A stretch of 9,376 bases of DNA from an uncultured Methylophilus sp. (GTDB lineage: Bacteria > Pseudomonadota > Gammaproteobacteria > Burkholderiales > Methylophilaceae). The notes under the pieces were generated by a model, which was not told the origin of the DNA, made no database searches, and was given only the letters and a program-made list of their open reading frames with translations. The position numbers and the translations under genes are program-made. Below, piece by piece: positions 1-6,829 of the stretch. Each line of letters starts with the position of its first letter. Position 1 is the first letter of the stretch. The DNA is taken from NCBI GenBank assembly GCA_936943315.1, contig CAKZJM010000388.1:1-9376 (forward strand). Direction: 5' to 3'.

Positions 1-851
1 AGAACAAGGTGCAGATGTTTAGCGGCCTGCTGGCGCAGCAACTGGGCGAACGCAACGAGATTGAATACGGCCTGGGCCATGCCTTGCAACGGCAGGAGCT
101 GATGCTGTATTACCAGCCGCAGATCAATATGCAACATGGCAATATCAGCGCACTCGAGGCGTTGATCCGCTGGCAACACCCCGAACGTGGCCTGATTCCG
201 CCTGACGAGTTTATCCCGGTGGCCGAAGAAACCGGCCACATTTTTGCCATCGGCGAATGGGTATTGCAAACGGCTTGCCAGAAAATCAAGTCCATGCAGA
301 CCGAGTGGGGCTATCTGGTGCCGATTGCGGTCAATGTATCGCCGATCCAGTTTTTACGCGGTAATCTGGTAGAAACCGTGCAGCGTGTGTTACGCCAAGA
401 ACGCGTGCCGCCACACCTGATCACGCTGGAAGTCACCGAGAATGCCCGCTTCAAGGATGAAGCGATGTTCACGCGCACGCTCGAACAACTCAAGGCGCTG
501 GGCGTGTGCATTGCCATTGACGATTTTGGCATCGGCTATTCAAACATGGCCTACCTCAAGAACTACCCGATAGACGAATTAAAAATCGACAAGGCGTTTG
601 TGCAAGACCTGGAACAGAGTGTGACCAATGGCAATATCCTGCTGGCGTTAATTAACCTGGGCAAGAGCTTGCATAAATCAGTCACGGCAGAAGGCATAGA
701 AAACGAATACCAGCATCGATTCTTGCTGCACAGCGGGTGCGATGTGGGGCAAGGCTACTACTACAGCCGACCGTTATCAGATGAAGCGCTGGCGGAGTTT
801 ATGCGGGACCAGCAACCAAAATTCGATCATTTGCAGCAAGTGGCCAGGTAA
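1..851 (+). CDS. EAL-domain cyclic-di-GMP phosphodiesterase, C-terminal part (5' end outside window)
   Basis: The reading frame is open from the left edge and ends at TAA 849-851, so only the C-terminal part of a longer protein is visible. EAL domains hydrolyse cyclic-di-GMP to pGpG, lowering the second messenger that favours biofilm over motility. Counting from the GTG at base 9, the signature is complete: YQPQIN near residue 35, the EAL motif in EALIRW (50-55), the metal-binding Asn in VNVSP (109), EVTEN (141-145), DDFGIGYS (171-178), KIDKAFV (192-198), AEGIE (227-231) and the late Gln in GCDVGQGYY (248). All the usual metal and catalytic residues are present, so activity is likely. The residues just before the domain resemble the linker that commonly joins GGDEF to EAL, so a GGDEF and sensor part probably lies upstream; that is inference. 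It converges on sbmA with a 33-base gap. Confidence 0.95.
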   Translation, partial: NKVQMFSGLLAQQLGERNEIEYGLGHALQRQELMLYYQPQINMQHGNISALEALIRWQHPERGLIPPDEFIPVAEETGHIFAIGEWVLQTACQKIKSMQTEWGYLVPIAVNVSPIQFLRGNLVETVQRVLRQERVPPHLITLEVTENARFKDEAMFTRTLEQLKALGVCIAIDDFGIGYSNMAYLKNYPIDELKIDKAFVQDLEQSVTNGNILLALINLGKSLHKSVTAEGIENEYQHRFLLHSGCDVGQGYYYSRPLSDEALAEFMRDQQPKFDHLQQVAR

Positions 852-871
852 CCCTGGCCCTCGCTGTTTTT
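842..871 (+). terminator. Candidate Rho-independent terminator of the EAL gene
   Basis: A perfect 7-bp inverted repeat, GGCCAGG at 842-848 and CCTGGCC at 853-859 with a 4-base loop, overlaps the stop codon of the EAL gene. A run of five T (867-871) follows after 7 further bases. That distance is longer than in a textbook terminator, so this is a candidate only. On the opposite strand the same hairpin lies downstream of sbmA but has no T tail. Confidence 0.45.
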
Positions 872-884
872 ACTGAAGACGTTA

Positions 885-2111
885 TCAGGCGACCGTATGT
901 TCGATTTCCGGTAAAGCTTCGTGCTTGATGGCGGCTTCAAATGCCGTCAACCGTTTATACACCGAGAGCAACTCGACGATGGTGGTCCAGGAGTTGACGA
1001 GATATTGAAACGAATTGCTGACCTGGGAGAATGCAGTCAGGATTTGTTGCAGGATACCAAAGGTGATTTTACCGGCCGCAATGGTTGGCACCAGAATCAG
1101 GTAAGCGAAAATATTATCTGCCTGCAAATACAAGCTACGCGCCACGTTGAAATACATATAGTGGAAATACAGGCGGAAATAGTTTTTACGCACATCGGCA
1201 AACAACGCGGTGAGGGTCTGCGGTTGAGCGCGCTCAACGTTATCCTCGCCATACACCAGCTCCTTACGATAAGCCGCTTCTACCCGCTGGTTCCTGAACT
1301 CCAGCCCTGGCAACTTGATCCCCACCGCAGCCAGCAATAAGGTGCCAAACACTGACCAGGCAATGGCCGCTGTGAATAATGGCGCAGGCACGGCGCCAAA
1401 CACTGGCAACTCGCTGACATAAGAAGACAGGCTCCAGAGCACAGGCAAAAAGGCAAACAGGGTCATCACCGCTTCAACCATGGAGACGCCCAGGCCTTCC
1501 ATGATGGTGGCAAAACGCATGGTATCTTCCTGCACCCGCTGCGAAGCACCCTCAATCTTGCGCACCTGCGGCCATTGGCTGGTATAAAAATCGTTCATGG
1601 CCGTGCGCCAGCGGAAAATATAATGGCTGACAAAAAACTTGGTAATGACATAAATAAAGATCGCCACGAAGGCAATTTCGGAAAACTGCAACATCAGGGT
1701 GTATAACTCAGCAGTAGTCACCTTGGAGTTAGGCGACAACGCTGCTTGGACCGCATCGAAAAACGGCCTGCGCCAGTTATTCAATGCCACAGATACCTGC
1801 ACCGAGTAGTAGGTAGAAAACAAAATAAAGGCCGATCCGACAATCGACCACCATTGCCAGCGGCTGGGTTTGAACTGAAACCAGAACAAGGCAAACAAGG
1901 CCACGCTCAAGGCATAGTAGGCATAAAACAGCTTGAACGAATCGGTGACAAAATGCCCCAGGCCAATCACGGGCGTTTCTTCTGCCATATTCAGGCCAAA
2001 GGCGGCACCCATGCTGGCCGAATACTCGAACCACACACCACAGCACACCACCGCCCATACAATGACAGAGGGCCAGAACCAGCGGGAATTAGGAAAAAAG
2101 GATTTGAACAT
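885..2111 (-). CDS. sbmA: SbmA/BacA family inner-membrane peptide transporter
   Basis: The 408-residue product is close to the usual length of SbmA (about 406) and resembles it along its whole length, starting with MFKSFFP. SbmA/BacA proteins are proton-driven inner-membrane importers of proline-rich antimicrobial peptides, microcins and similar peptides; they resemble the membrane part of ABC transporters but carry no ATPase domain, and none is seen here. Hydrophobic segments lie roughly at 11-30, 62-80, 86-110, 145-165, 208-228, 246-265 and 332-350. Family blocks include FRWRTAMN (166-173), QRVQEDTMRFA (191-201), KLPGLEFRNQRVEAAYRKEL (266-285), VRKNYFRLYFHYMYFN (307-322) and NSWTTIVELLSVYKRL (373-388). 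The ATG at 2111 gives the family N-terminus; the ribosome site before it is weak (AAAGAA-like). The gene ends with tandem stops (TGA then TAA). It appears monocistronic. Confidence 0.96.
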   Translation of the reverse strand: MFKSFFPNSRWFWPSVIVWAVVCCGVWFEYSASMGAAFGLNMAEETPVIGLGHFVTDSFKLFYAYYALSVALFALFWFQFKPSRWQWWSIVGSAFILFSTYYSVQVSVALNNWRRPFFDAVQAALSPNSKVTTAELYTLMLQFSEIAFVAIFIYVITKFFVSHYIFRWRTAMNDFYTSQWPQVRKIEGASQRVQEDTMRFATIMEGLGVSMVEAVMTLFAFLPVLWSLSSYVSELPVFGAVPAPLFTAAIAWSVFGTLLLAAVGIKLPGLEFRNQRVEAAYRKELVYGEDNVERAQPQTLTALFADVRKNYFRLYFHYMYFNVARSLYLQADNIFAYLILVPTIAAGKITFGILQQILTAFSQVSNSFQYLVNSWTTIVELLSVYKRLTAFEAAIKHEALPEIEHTVA

Positions 2112-2142
2112 AGCGATTTTTCTTTATAGATGTTCTTGAATG

Positions 2143-2156
2143 ATTGTTGCAACAAT
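2143..2156. promoter_or_regulatory. Perfect 14-bp palindrome upstream of sbmA (candidate operator)
   Basis: ATTGTTGCAACAAT is exactly self-complementary and lies 32 bases upstream of the sbmA start codon. On the - strand its right half contains TTGCAA, which sits 18 bases before TATAAA (2123-2128); these could be -35 and -10 elements, but the resulting leader would be only about 5 bases. A second possible -10, TACACT, lies just upstream of the palindrome on the - strand. In either layout the palindrome would overlap or abut the promoter, as an operator for a dimeric regulator would. No regulator is identified. Confidence 0.4.
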
Positions 2157-2194
2157 GTTCCGTGAGTGTATTGACTCTTGTGCCGCCCTGCAAC

Positions 2195-2221
2195 AAAAAA
2201 GCCTCGCTAGCGAGGCTTTTT
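2195..2221. terminator. Strong bidirectional Rho-independent terminator
   Basis: The 16-base perfect palindrome GCCTCGCTAGCGAGGC (2201-2216) is flanked by six A on the left (2195-2200) and five T on the right (2217-2221). It is GC-rich and gives an uninterrupted stem with U tails on either strand. It sits 24 bases after the stop of the small secreted-protein gene on the - strand, so it most likely ends that transcript and separates it from sbmA. On the + strand there is no obvious gene for it to serve. Confidence 0.85.
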
Positions 2222-2245
2222 CAAAGTTTGGAACAAATACAGGAA

Positions 2246-2617
2246 TTAAGTACGGTTACCGCGGAAGCAACAATCCACTGGCGAGTTTGACTTGTACCCG
2301 GCACGCATCAACCGGGCTTGGGCATTCACATTAGCTGTGTGATGCGGCCGTTTTTTGTAGACAGCCTCTTTTTTCACCTCAACCGATTTTGTGACCATTG
2401 CTGTCTTTTGCGGCTCAACTGCAGCCTCGGCAGCAGACACTGGCATTAGTACACCAGAGTCAGCGACAGAAGGCTCAGCGGCAGCAGAGTCTGTGACCGC
2501 TACGGTTTTGAGCAATTGATCATCTGCCGTCGTACTGTGCTCAAAAGTGAACATCATCAGCGCCAGCACGTTCAGGCAGATCAACTTGGGAAGCATATAG
2601 GATTTAGTGTGTCTCAT
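2246..2617 (-). CDS. Small secreted or membrane-anchored protein of unknown function
   Basis: I do not recognise this family. The frame is open back to 2659, but I chose the ATG at 2617 because AAAGGAAA precedes it by about 11 bases and it puts a signal-like N-terminus first; the product is then 123 residues. Residues 1-8 are polar and basic, 9-24 form a hydrophobic core, and EHSTTA near 26-31 could hold a cleavage site; otherwise it is a membrane anchor. Residues 32-75 are rich in Ala, Val, Ser and acidic residues and look disordered. A basic patch follows (KKEAVYKKRPHH, 82-93), then a short conserved-looking tail with a Cys pair in VDCCFRGNR (114-122). It is divergent from the protease gene and ends at a strong terminator, so it looks like a genuine single-gene transcript. 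Real-gene confidence is good; function is unknown. Confidence 0.7.
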   Translation of the reverse strand: MRHTKSYMLPKLICLNVLALMMFTFEHSTTADDQLLKTVAVTDSAAAEPSVADSGVLMPVSAAEAAVEPQKTAMVTKSVEVKKEAVYKKRPHHTANVNAQARLMRAGYKSNSPVDCCFRGNRT

Positions 2618-2642
2618 TGAATTATTATTTCCTTTCTCAGGC

Positions 2643-2669
2643 CTTATCGTAGTGGGCAACGACTGACAA
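2643..2669 (-). promoter_or_regulatory. Weak candidate promoter for the small secreted-protein gene
   Basis: On the - strand, TTGTCA (2664-2669) and GATAAG (2643-2648) are separated by 15 bases and lie just upstream of the ribosome site of the gene starting at 2617. Both elements match the sigma-70 consensus only partly and the spacing is short, so this is a suggestion. Confidence 0.25.
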
Positions 2670-2763
2670 CATATGTAGGCGACGGCTTATTTCACTGTCA
2701 GAAAATCCTTACAGATTGCTTTGTACAGAAAACATTTTCGCGGCAAGCTGGTCAGACACTCTA

Positions 2764-2796
2764 CAGTGGCGCATGATGACCACTGATTTCCACTGA
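2764..2796. promoter_or_regulatory. Cluster of CCACTG repeats upstream of the protease gene
   Basis: CAGTGG at 2764-2769 is the inverted copy of CCACTG, which recurs at 2780-2785 and 2790-2795; the last two are part of a 7-base direct repeat CCACTGA with a 10-base period. The cluster ends about 25 bases before the protease start codon. About one helical turn between direct copies is what regulator half-sites often show, but the units are short and chance is possible. Confidence 0.25.
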
Positions 2797-2820
2797 AGCG
2801 ATTTTTTTGAGGGAGTCCTG

Positions 2821-3837
2821 ATGAAGCCATTGCTGCTATTACCAACAATATTAATGAGTATTGGCCTTGCCCAGGCACAGCCCTCCATCGTCGATACACT
2901 GGAGCTGGGTCATTCGATTGTCATGGTCACCACCGACTTGCCGGATGGCTCCAACGGTAGAGGCTCCGGGGTGGTCGTCAGCCCCGAATATGTCGCGACC
3001 AATTGCCATGTGATTGCCAATAGCAAAGGCGTTAACATTGCAAAATTCAGGGATGGCTATCAACCGATTGGCCTCAAGGCCAGCTGGAAACGCGATATCT
3101 GCCTGCTCAAGTTTGATCCTTTACCGTTCAAGCCTATTCCCATGCGTGACAGCAAAACCCTGCAATATGAGGAAGAGGTCTTTAGCATGAGTTTTCCGGC
3201 GGGGGCGCCAGTACCACAGATTTCTTACGGTGCGATCAAGGGCGTTTACCCCTTTGACGGCAGCTTGATTGTGCGCTCAAGTGCTTCTTTTTACATGGGG
3301 TCCAGCGGGGGCGCCCTGTTTGACCAAAATTTTAACTTGATTGGATTAACCACTTTTAAAAGCCCTGGCCACCAGGCGTTTTATTACAGCTTGCCTGTGG
3401 AGTGGATCAAAGAGTTGATGGAATCCCCAGAAATCACTTCGCTCAAAACCAATGACGTCCCCTTTTGGGCGCTGCCGCTGGAGCAACGGCCTTATTTCAT
3501 GCAGGTGGTCCTGCCTTATCAGAACTCAGACTGGACCACGCTCAAGGCGATTTCTGACCAGTGGGCAAAAATGGAACCCGCCTCCGCAGATGCCTGGTAT
3601 TTTATGGGCCTGGCTGAAGAAGGGTTGAAACACTACGCACAGGCCGAGCAGGATTTTAAACAGGCGTATGCGCTCAACCAGCGCGATTATGACGCCATGC
3701 TCGCCCTGTCACGGGTGGCTTTTATCCAAAAAGACCTCAGCACCCTGGAGTCTTTACAAGCTGCGATCAGTGCCGTGGATAAAGAACAGGGCGATCAGGT
3801 GGCGCAGCAGATTCTCAAGTTAAAGCAAGGTGGTTAA
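2821..3837 (+). CDS. Secreted trypsin-like serine protease with C-terminal TPR-like region
   Basis: The 338-residue product starts at an ATG with a strong ribosome site, GAGGGAG (2809-2815), 5 bases upstream. Residues 1-20 form a signal peptide with a likely cut after AQA, so it acts in the periplasm or outside the cell. Residues about 25-200 form a chymotrypsin-fold domain of the HtrA/S1C sort: GRGSGVVV (46-53) precedes the His box TNCHVI (His63), the Asp is in RDICLLKF (Asp92), and the Ser is in MGSSGGALF (Ser162). All three catalytic residues are present. There is no PDZ domain, which DegP/DegS-type HtrA proteins have. Instead residues 255-290 (AWYFMGLAEEGLKHYAQAE and following) look like a TPR repeat, with further helical sequence to the end. 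It converges on the DUF3429 gene with a 19-base gap. The substrate is unknown. Confidence 0.88.
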   Translation: MKPLLLLPTILMSIGLAQAQPSIVDTLELGHSIVMVTTDLPDGSNGRGSGVVVSPEYVATNCHVIANSKGVNIAKFRDGYQPIGLKASWKRDICLLKFDPLPFKPIPMRDSKTLQYEEEVFSMSFPAGAPVPQISYGAIKGVYPFDGSLIVRSSASFYMGSSGGALFDQNFNLIGLTTFKSPGHQAFYYSLPVEWIKELMESPEITSLKTNDVPFWALPLEQRPYFMQVVLPYQNSDWTTLKAISDQWAKMEPASADAWYFMGLAEEGLKHYAQAEQDFKQAYALNQRDYDAMLALSRVAFIQKDLSTLESLQAAISAVDKEQGDQVAQQILKLKQGG

Positions 3838-3856
3838 GCGCGATGGCCGCACCGGC

Positions 3857-4297
3857 TTAGCGTTCGCCCCATAACAGAATCAGCATGCAGAGGATGACCA
3901 GCAGCGTGATGTGTTTGCGTAACTGGTAAAACCAACGCTCAATCACCCCATCGGCGGCGAGTTGGCGGTCAATGAACAGCAAGGCGATAAAACACGTGAT
4001 CTGAATCAGGAACTGGGTGACAGGCACCAGGAACAACAGCGACAGCCATGCCAGGATCGCCAGCAGGTTACTGGACACCAGCAAGTTGATGCGCGCCTCC
4101 TGGCTATGGGTGAGATATACACCCCAATGAATACCCGATAAGAACGAAATAATCACCGCGCCATAGGTCAGCGACAAGTAAGTCGTGTGGTATTCTGCCA
4201 TGCCTGCAAACTGCGCCACCACCGCCGCAATAAAGGGGATGGCGCCTAGCGCTGCCAGACTTTTTGCCCAAAGGATCTGCATCCGTTGCATATTCAT
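3857..4297 (-). CDS. DUF3429-type small membrane protein
   Basis: The product is 146 residues from the ATG at 4297. This start was chosen over the longer open frame to 4393 because AAAAAAGGAAAA directly precedes it and because the upstream residues are polar and unlike the family; the ATG at 4291 is a close alternative. Four to five hydrophobic segments span most of the protein, and the second contains FLSGIHWG, a motif I associate with the DUF3429 family. The C-terminal half has LLFIDRQLAADG and a basic loop (QLRKH) before a last hydrophobic helix ending in WGER. It should be an inner-membrane protein; the family has no established function that I know of. It is divergent from the mipA-like gene across about 120 bases. 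Confidence 0.8.
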   Translation of the reverse strand: MNMQRMQILWAKSLAALGAIPFIAAVVAQFAGMAEYHTTYLSLTYGAVIISFLSGIHWGVYLTHSQEARINLLVSSNLLAILAWLSLLFLVPVTQFLIQITCFIALLFIDRQLAADGVIERWFYQLRKHITLLVILCMLILLWGER

Positions 4298-4416
4298 TTT
4301 TCCTTTTTTAACGAACCGCTGGCAATGCCGAGACGGTTTGATTTTCAGCCAAGGAACTAATCCCCTATGGCACTGACTCATGCTTGTCATCATACAACCA
4401 TTATGGATACATCATT

Positions 4417-5208
4417 ATGCTTCACCCACGTTTATCACGCATCACAGCGAGTATGGCCATCACAATGTTCAGTGCAGCCGCCGAGGCGGAATCTCGCATT
4501 GACCGCCAGACAGAAACCGCTGTGCCACGTGCGCAAAACCTTTACGGGCTAGGCGTGGGGGTATTGCCACGGACCTCAGGCTCAGACGAATACCGCGCGC
4601 TGGTATTGCCGATTATTAACGCCAATTACGGTGACCGTTTTTTTGTCAACGCCTTGCAGGCAGGTGCCTGGCTGCTAGACAGCGAAGATCAGCGTTTGCG
4701 GTTTGGCCTGTCGGCTGAAGCCAAGTTTGGCTGGGATGCCAGCAAGGGCGACCGCACGCGTGGGATGGATGACCGAGATTTTTCAATTTTTGTCGGCCCC
4801 TTGCTGCGCTGGCAAACAGACTACGGCACTTTTAACATACAGTGGACCACGGATGCCAGTGGCAACAGCAATGGCCAGCAGTTCCAGGTGCAATATATCA
4901 AGAGCCTGATCCGCTCACCTCAATTACGCCTGAACGGGATGGTGGGGGCCACGTGGAATAGCGAGAAATTCAACAATTACTACTTTGGGGTGCACCGCAA
5001 CGAAGTGACTGCCACCCGGCCATTTTACCGTGCCGGTTCTGGCGTTGAATTCCAGTTAGGGGCTAATGGCGTCATCCCCACCATAAAAGATCACTCGCTG
5101 CTGTTTGGTGCATTTATCACCCGCCTGAGCAATGCGCAGAATGACAGCCCAATCACCGAAACCAGAATCCAGCCCATGGCTTATGTCGGCTACAGCATCC
5201 CTTTTTAA
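4417..5208 (+). CDS. MipA/OmpV family outer-membrane protein
   Basis: The 263-residue product begins at the ATG at 4417, which gives a clean signal peptide (MLHPRLSRITASMAITMFSA, then cleavage near AEA). A TTG 33 bases upstream extends the frame but adds polar residues ahead of the signal, so I reject it. The mature part shows alternating strand patterns with many aromatic girdle residues and a terminal Phe (GYSIPF), typical of an outer-membrane beta-barrel. GLGVGVLPRTSGSDEYRALV near the N-terminus, the central NNYYFGV and the late SPITETRIQP block fit the MipA/OmpV family. E. coli MipA scaffolds the murein enzymes MltA and PBP1B; other members are adhesins or porin-like, so the precise role here is open. 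It is a single gene, converging on the esterase gene with a 10-base gap. Confidence 0.85.
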   Translation: MLHPRLSRITASMAITMFSAAAEAESRIDRQTETAVPRAQNLYGLGVGVLPRTSGSDEYRALVLPIINANYGDRFFVNALQAGAWLLDSEDQRLRFGLSAEAKFGWDASKGDRTRGMDDRDFSIFVGPLLRWQTDYGTFNIQWTTDASGNSNGQQFQVQYIKSLIRSPQLRLNGMVGATWNSEKFNNYYFGVHRNEVTATRPFYRAGSGVEFQLGANGVIPTIKDHSLLFGAFITRLSNAQNDSPITETRIQPMAYVGYSIPF

Positions 5209-5242
5209 ATGAGCATGCTCAGCGGCCCTGAGCATTAAAAAA
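5202..5242. terminator. Hairpin shared by the mipA-like and esterase gene ends
   Basis: A perfect 8-bp inverted repeat, ATGCTCAG (5215-5222) and CTGAGCAT (5228-5235) with a 5-base loop, includes the esterase stop codon (5219-5221). It is flanked by TTTTTAA (5202-5208, containing the mipA-like stop) and TTAAAAAA (5235-5242), which could pair outside the stem with a bulge. An overlapping 10-base palindrome, GAGCATGCTC (5211-5220), offers an alternative fold. The U tail is not in the classical place on either strand, so terminator strength is uncertain. Confidence 0.4.
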
Positions 5243-6136
5243 TTGCCAGATCACATCATTGGCGGAGATGGCACTGGATCCAGCCTCGCCGCCCCTGGGC
5301 TTGCTGCCACCAGGCCAAGAGTGGCCCCCGCCTTCCGTCACGCACAGTTGCACCGGGGCCAGGCCGCCACGGTGGATTTCGCAGTAAGCCCCTGGCACCT
5401 CCAGAATACGTTCAGCCTGCGGGTTGGCCTGATTGATTTGAACCCATTTCTGGATAGTGGCAGGCACTGAATTAAAGCTGACATCGGCCATGGATTGTTG
5501 ACCTTTACCGCCCTCAAACGGCACATGATCATCATCTTTGGCGTGGATGTGTAATACCGCCACGGGCTTGGAGGGCTGACAGCGCTGCGTATTATCAGTG
5601 CCCGCAACGGCGGCGATGGCACTGATGGTGACAGATAACTCGCAAGCCAACCGATAAGACATCATGCCTCCGTTGGACATGCCATCGGCAAAAATACGCT
5701 TGCTATCTACCTCTGCACGCTGCTGCATATCCTCAATGATGGCGCGGATCACCGCCACATCATCGCTTTGTTTTTTCACTGCAGGCCCGCAGCAGTTACC
5801 TGCATTCCAGGTGGCAAACTTACCCCCTGGCAGGCGGCTATAACCATTAGGGAACACCACAATGTATCCATATTTTTCGGATGCCGACAGTTGGTGGTAA
5901 AACCGCTCACTGGCTTGCACCTGCATATTGCCCATGCCACCATGCAACACCAGCACCATGGGTAAGGCCTTACCAGGTTGCGATTGCGTTGGCACATGGG
6001 CCAGGTAAGGGCGTTTATCGCCATGCATGCTAACGGAAAACTCATAATCACCTGCTGCGAGCGTTGCCAGCACATTGCCAGAAAAGCACAGCAAACACAG
6101 CCACACACTGTAAACTAGACATTTAGAAAGATGCAT
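5219..6136 (-). CDS. Secreted LpqC/PHB-depolymerase-like esterase (alpha/beta hydrolase)
   Basis: The product is 305 residues from the ATG at 6136, preceded by AGGAG with 5 bases spacing and followed by a signal peptide (hydrophobic 8-20, likely cut after VLA at 22-24). The frame stays open for 149 more codons upstream but that part lies over the divergent mocA-like gene and is not used. Features of the COG3509-type poly(3-hydroxybutyrate) depolymerase/feruloyl esterase family are all there: oxyanion-hole region LHGGMGN (64-70), ATWNAGNCCG (108-117) with the Cys pair, nucleophile in DGMSNGG (Ser154), the acid in KDDDHVPFEGG (probably Asp202) and the His in EGGGHSWPGG (His272). It should hydrolyse an ester outside the cytoplasm, either a polyester or oligomer or a feruloyl-type ester; sequence alone does not choose. 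No separate substrate-binding domain is present, so a soluble small or oligomeric substrate is likelier. Confidence 0.87.
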   Translation of the reverse strand: MHLSKCLVYSVWLCLLCFSGNVLATLAAGDYEFSVSMHGDKRPYLAHVPTQSQPGKALPMVLVLHGGMGNMQVQASERFYHQLSASEKYGYIVVFPNGYSRLPGGKFATWNAGNCCGPAVKKQSDDVAVIRAIIEDMQQRAEVDSKRIFADGMSNGGMMSYRLACELSVTISAIAAVAGTDNTQRCQPSKPVAVLHIHAKDDDHVPFEGGKGQQSMADVSFNSVPATIQKWVQINQANPQAERILEVPGAYCEIHRGGLAPVQLCVTEGGGHSWPGGSKPRGGEAGSSAISANDVIWQFFNAQGR

Positions 6137-6226
6137 ACAGGCTCCTGGCAAACAAATGGTTAGCATACATGAACGCGGCTGCGAGAGGCCTTGTTGACCA
6201 ACACTCAAGCGATATTGATAAAAAAG

Positions 6227-6826
6227 ATGCAACATTCGACCCCAGCCCCAACATTCACTGTAGGCATCCTGCTCGCAGGCGGTTTTTCGCGCCGGTTTGG
6301 TCCGCAAAACAAGCTCACGCAACGGCTGCCTGATGGCGAAATATTGGGCATACGCGCCGCCCAAACACTGATTGCGGCCTTGCCTGAATCGATTGCCGTG
6401 GTGCGCGAGGAGGCCCCTGACTTCACTGCAAGCGTGGCCGCCTTGGGATACAGGGTTGTGAACTGCAACGCCGCACATCAACTGATGGCAGACAGCCTGA
6501 AACTGGGCATTGCGTCTGCACAGGCGGCTTTTCCGCGGCTTTCCGGGCTGGTGATTGCGCTGGCCGATATGCCATTTATTCAAAGTGAAACGATACGACT
6601 AGTGGCTGACGGACTAGCTCGCGCGGATATTGTCCAACCAGTCATGCAGGGTCAACCTGGGCATCCGGTCGGGTTTGCCAGCCGCTTGATTCCAGAACTC
6701 ATGACGATTGAAGGTGACCAGGGCGCACGGGATGTGCTACGCGCGCATCAGGCAGACATTTTGCGGCTGGAGTGCCAGGATAGCGGCATTTTAAAAGACA
6801 TCGATACGCCAGCAGATTTGGCTTGA
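6227..6826 (+). CDS. mocA: MocA-like molybdenum cofactor cytidylyltransferase
   Basis: The product is 199 residues from the ATG at 6227. TTG codons at 6191 and 6194 are in frame, and GAGAGG (6183-6188) sits 5 bases before the second, so a start 11 codons upstream is a real alternative; no good ribosome site precedes 6227. The nucleotide-binding signature LLAGGFSRRFG (15-25) with Lys29, ALADMP (111-116, metal-binding Asp114), GHPVGF (145-150), GDQGAR (163-168) and DIDTP (191-195) match the MobA-like NTP transferase fold of the MocA branch. MocA joins CTP to molybdopterin to give the cytosine dinucleotide cofactor used by xanthine-oxidase-family enzymes. The neighbouring xdhC and hydroxylase genes, transcribed towards it, support this over MobA (guanylyl) or a sugar nucleotidyltransferase. 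Confidence 0.87.
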   Translation: MQHSTPAPTFTVGILLAGGFSRRFGPQNKLTQRLPDGEILGIRAAQTLIAALPESIAVVREEAPDFTASVAALGYRVVNCNAAHQLMADSLKLGIASAQAAFPRLSGLVIALADMPFIQSETIRLVADGLARADIVQPVMQGQPGHPVGFASRLIPELMTIEGDQGARDVLRAHQADILRLECQDSGILKDIDTPADLA

Positions 6827-6829
6827 GCT

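Noticed and set aside
921..1340. 139-codon open frame on the + strand inside sbmA
   Set aside because: It is antisense to a well-conserved transporter, with no ribosome site or domain that I can see; a shadow of sbmA.
2140..2334. 64-codon open frame on the + strand across the terminator
   Set aside because: It runs through the strong palindromic terminator and over the C-terminus of the small secreted gene, with no domain or ribosome site.
4298..4416. TTGTCA (4384-4389) as a -35 element for the mipA-like gene
   Set aside because: The only possible -10 hexamers at suitable spacing (GATACA or ATACAT) are poor and too close to the start codon.
6216..6222. TGATAAA as a -10 element with TTGACC (6194-6199) for mocA
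   Set aside because: Matches are partial and transcription would begin at or after the ATG at 6227.
6137..6583. 149-codon upstream extension of the esterase frame on the - strand
   Set aside because: It lies opposite the mocA-like gene, contains no recognisable domain, and would bury the signal peptide and the AGGAG-preceded ATG at 6136.
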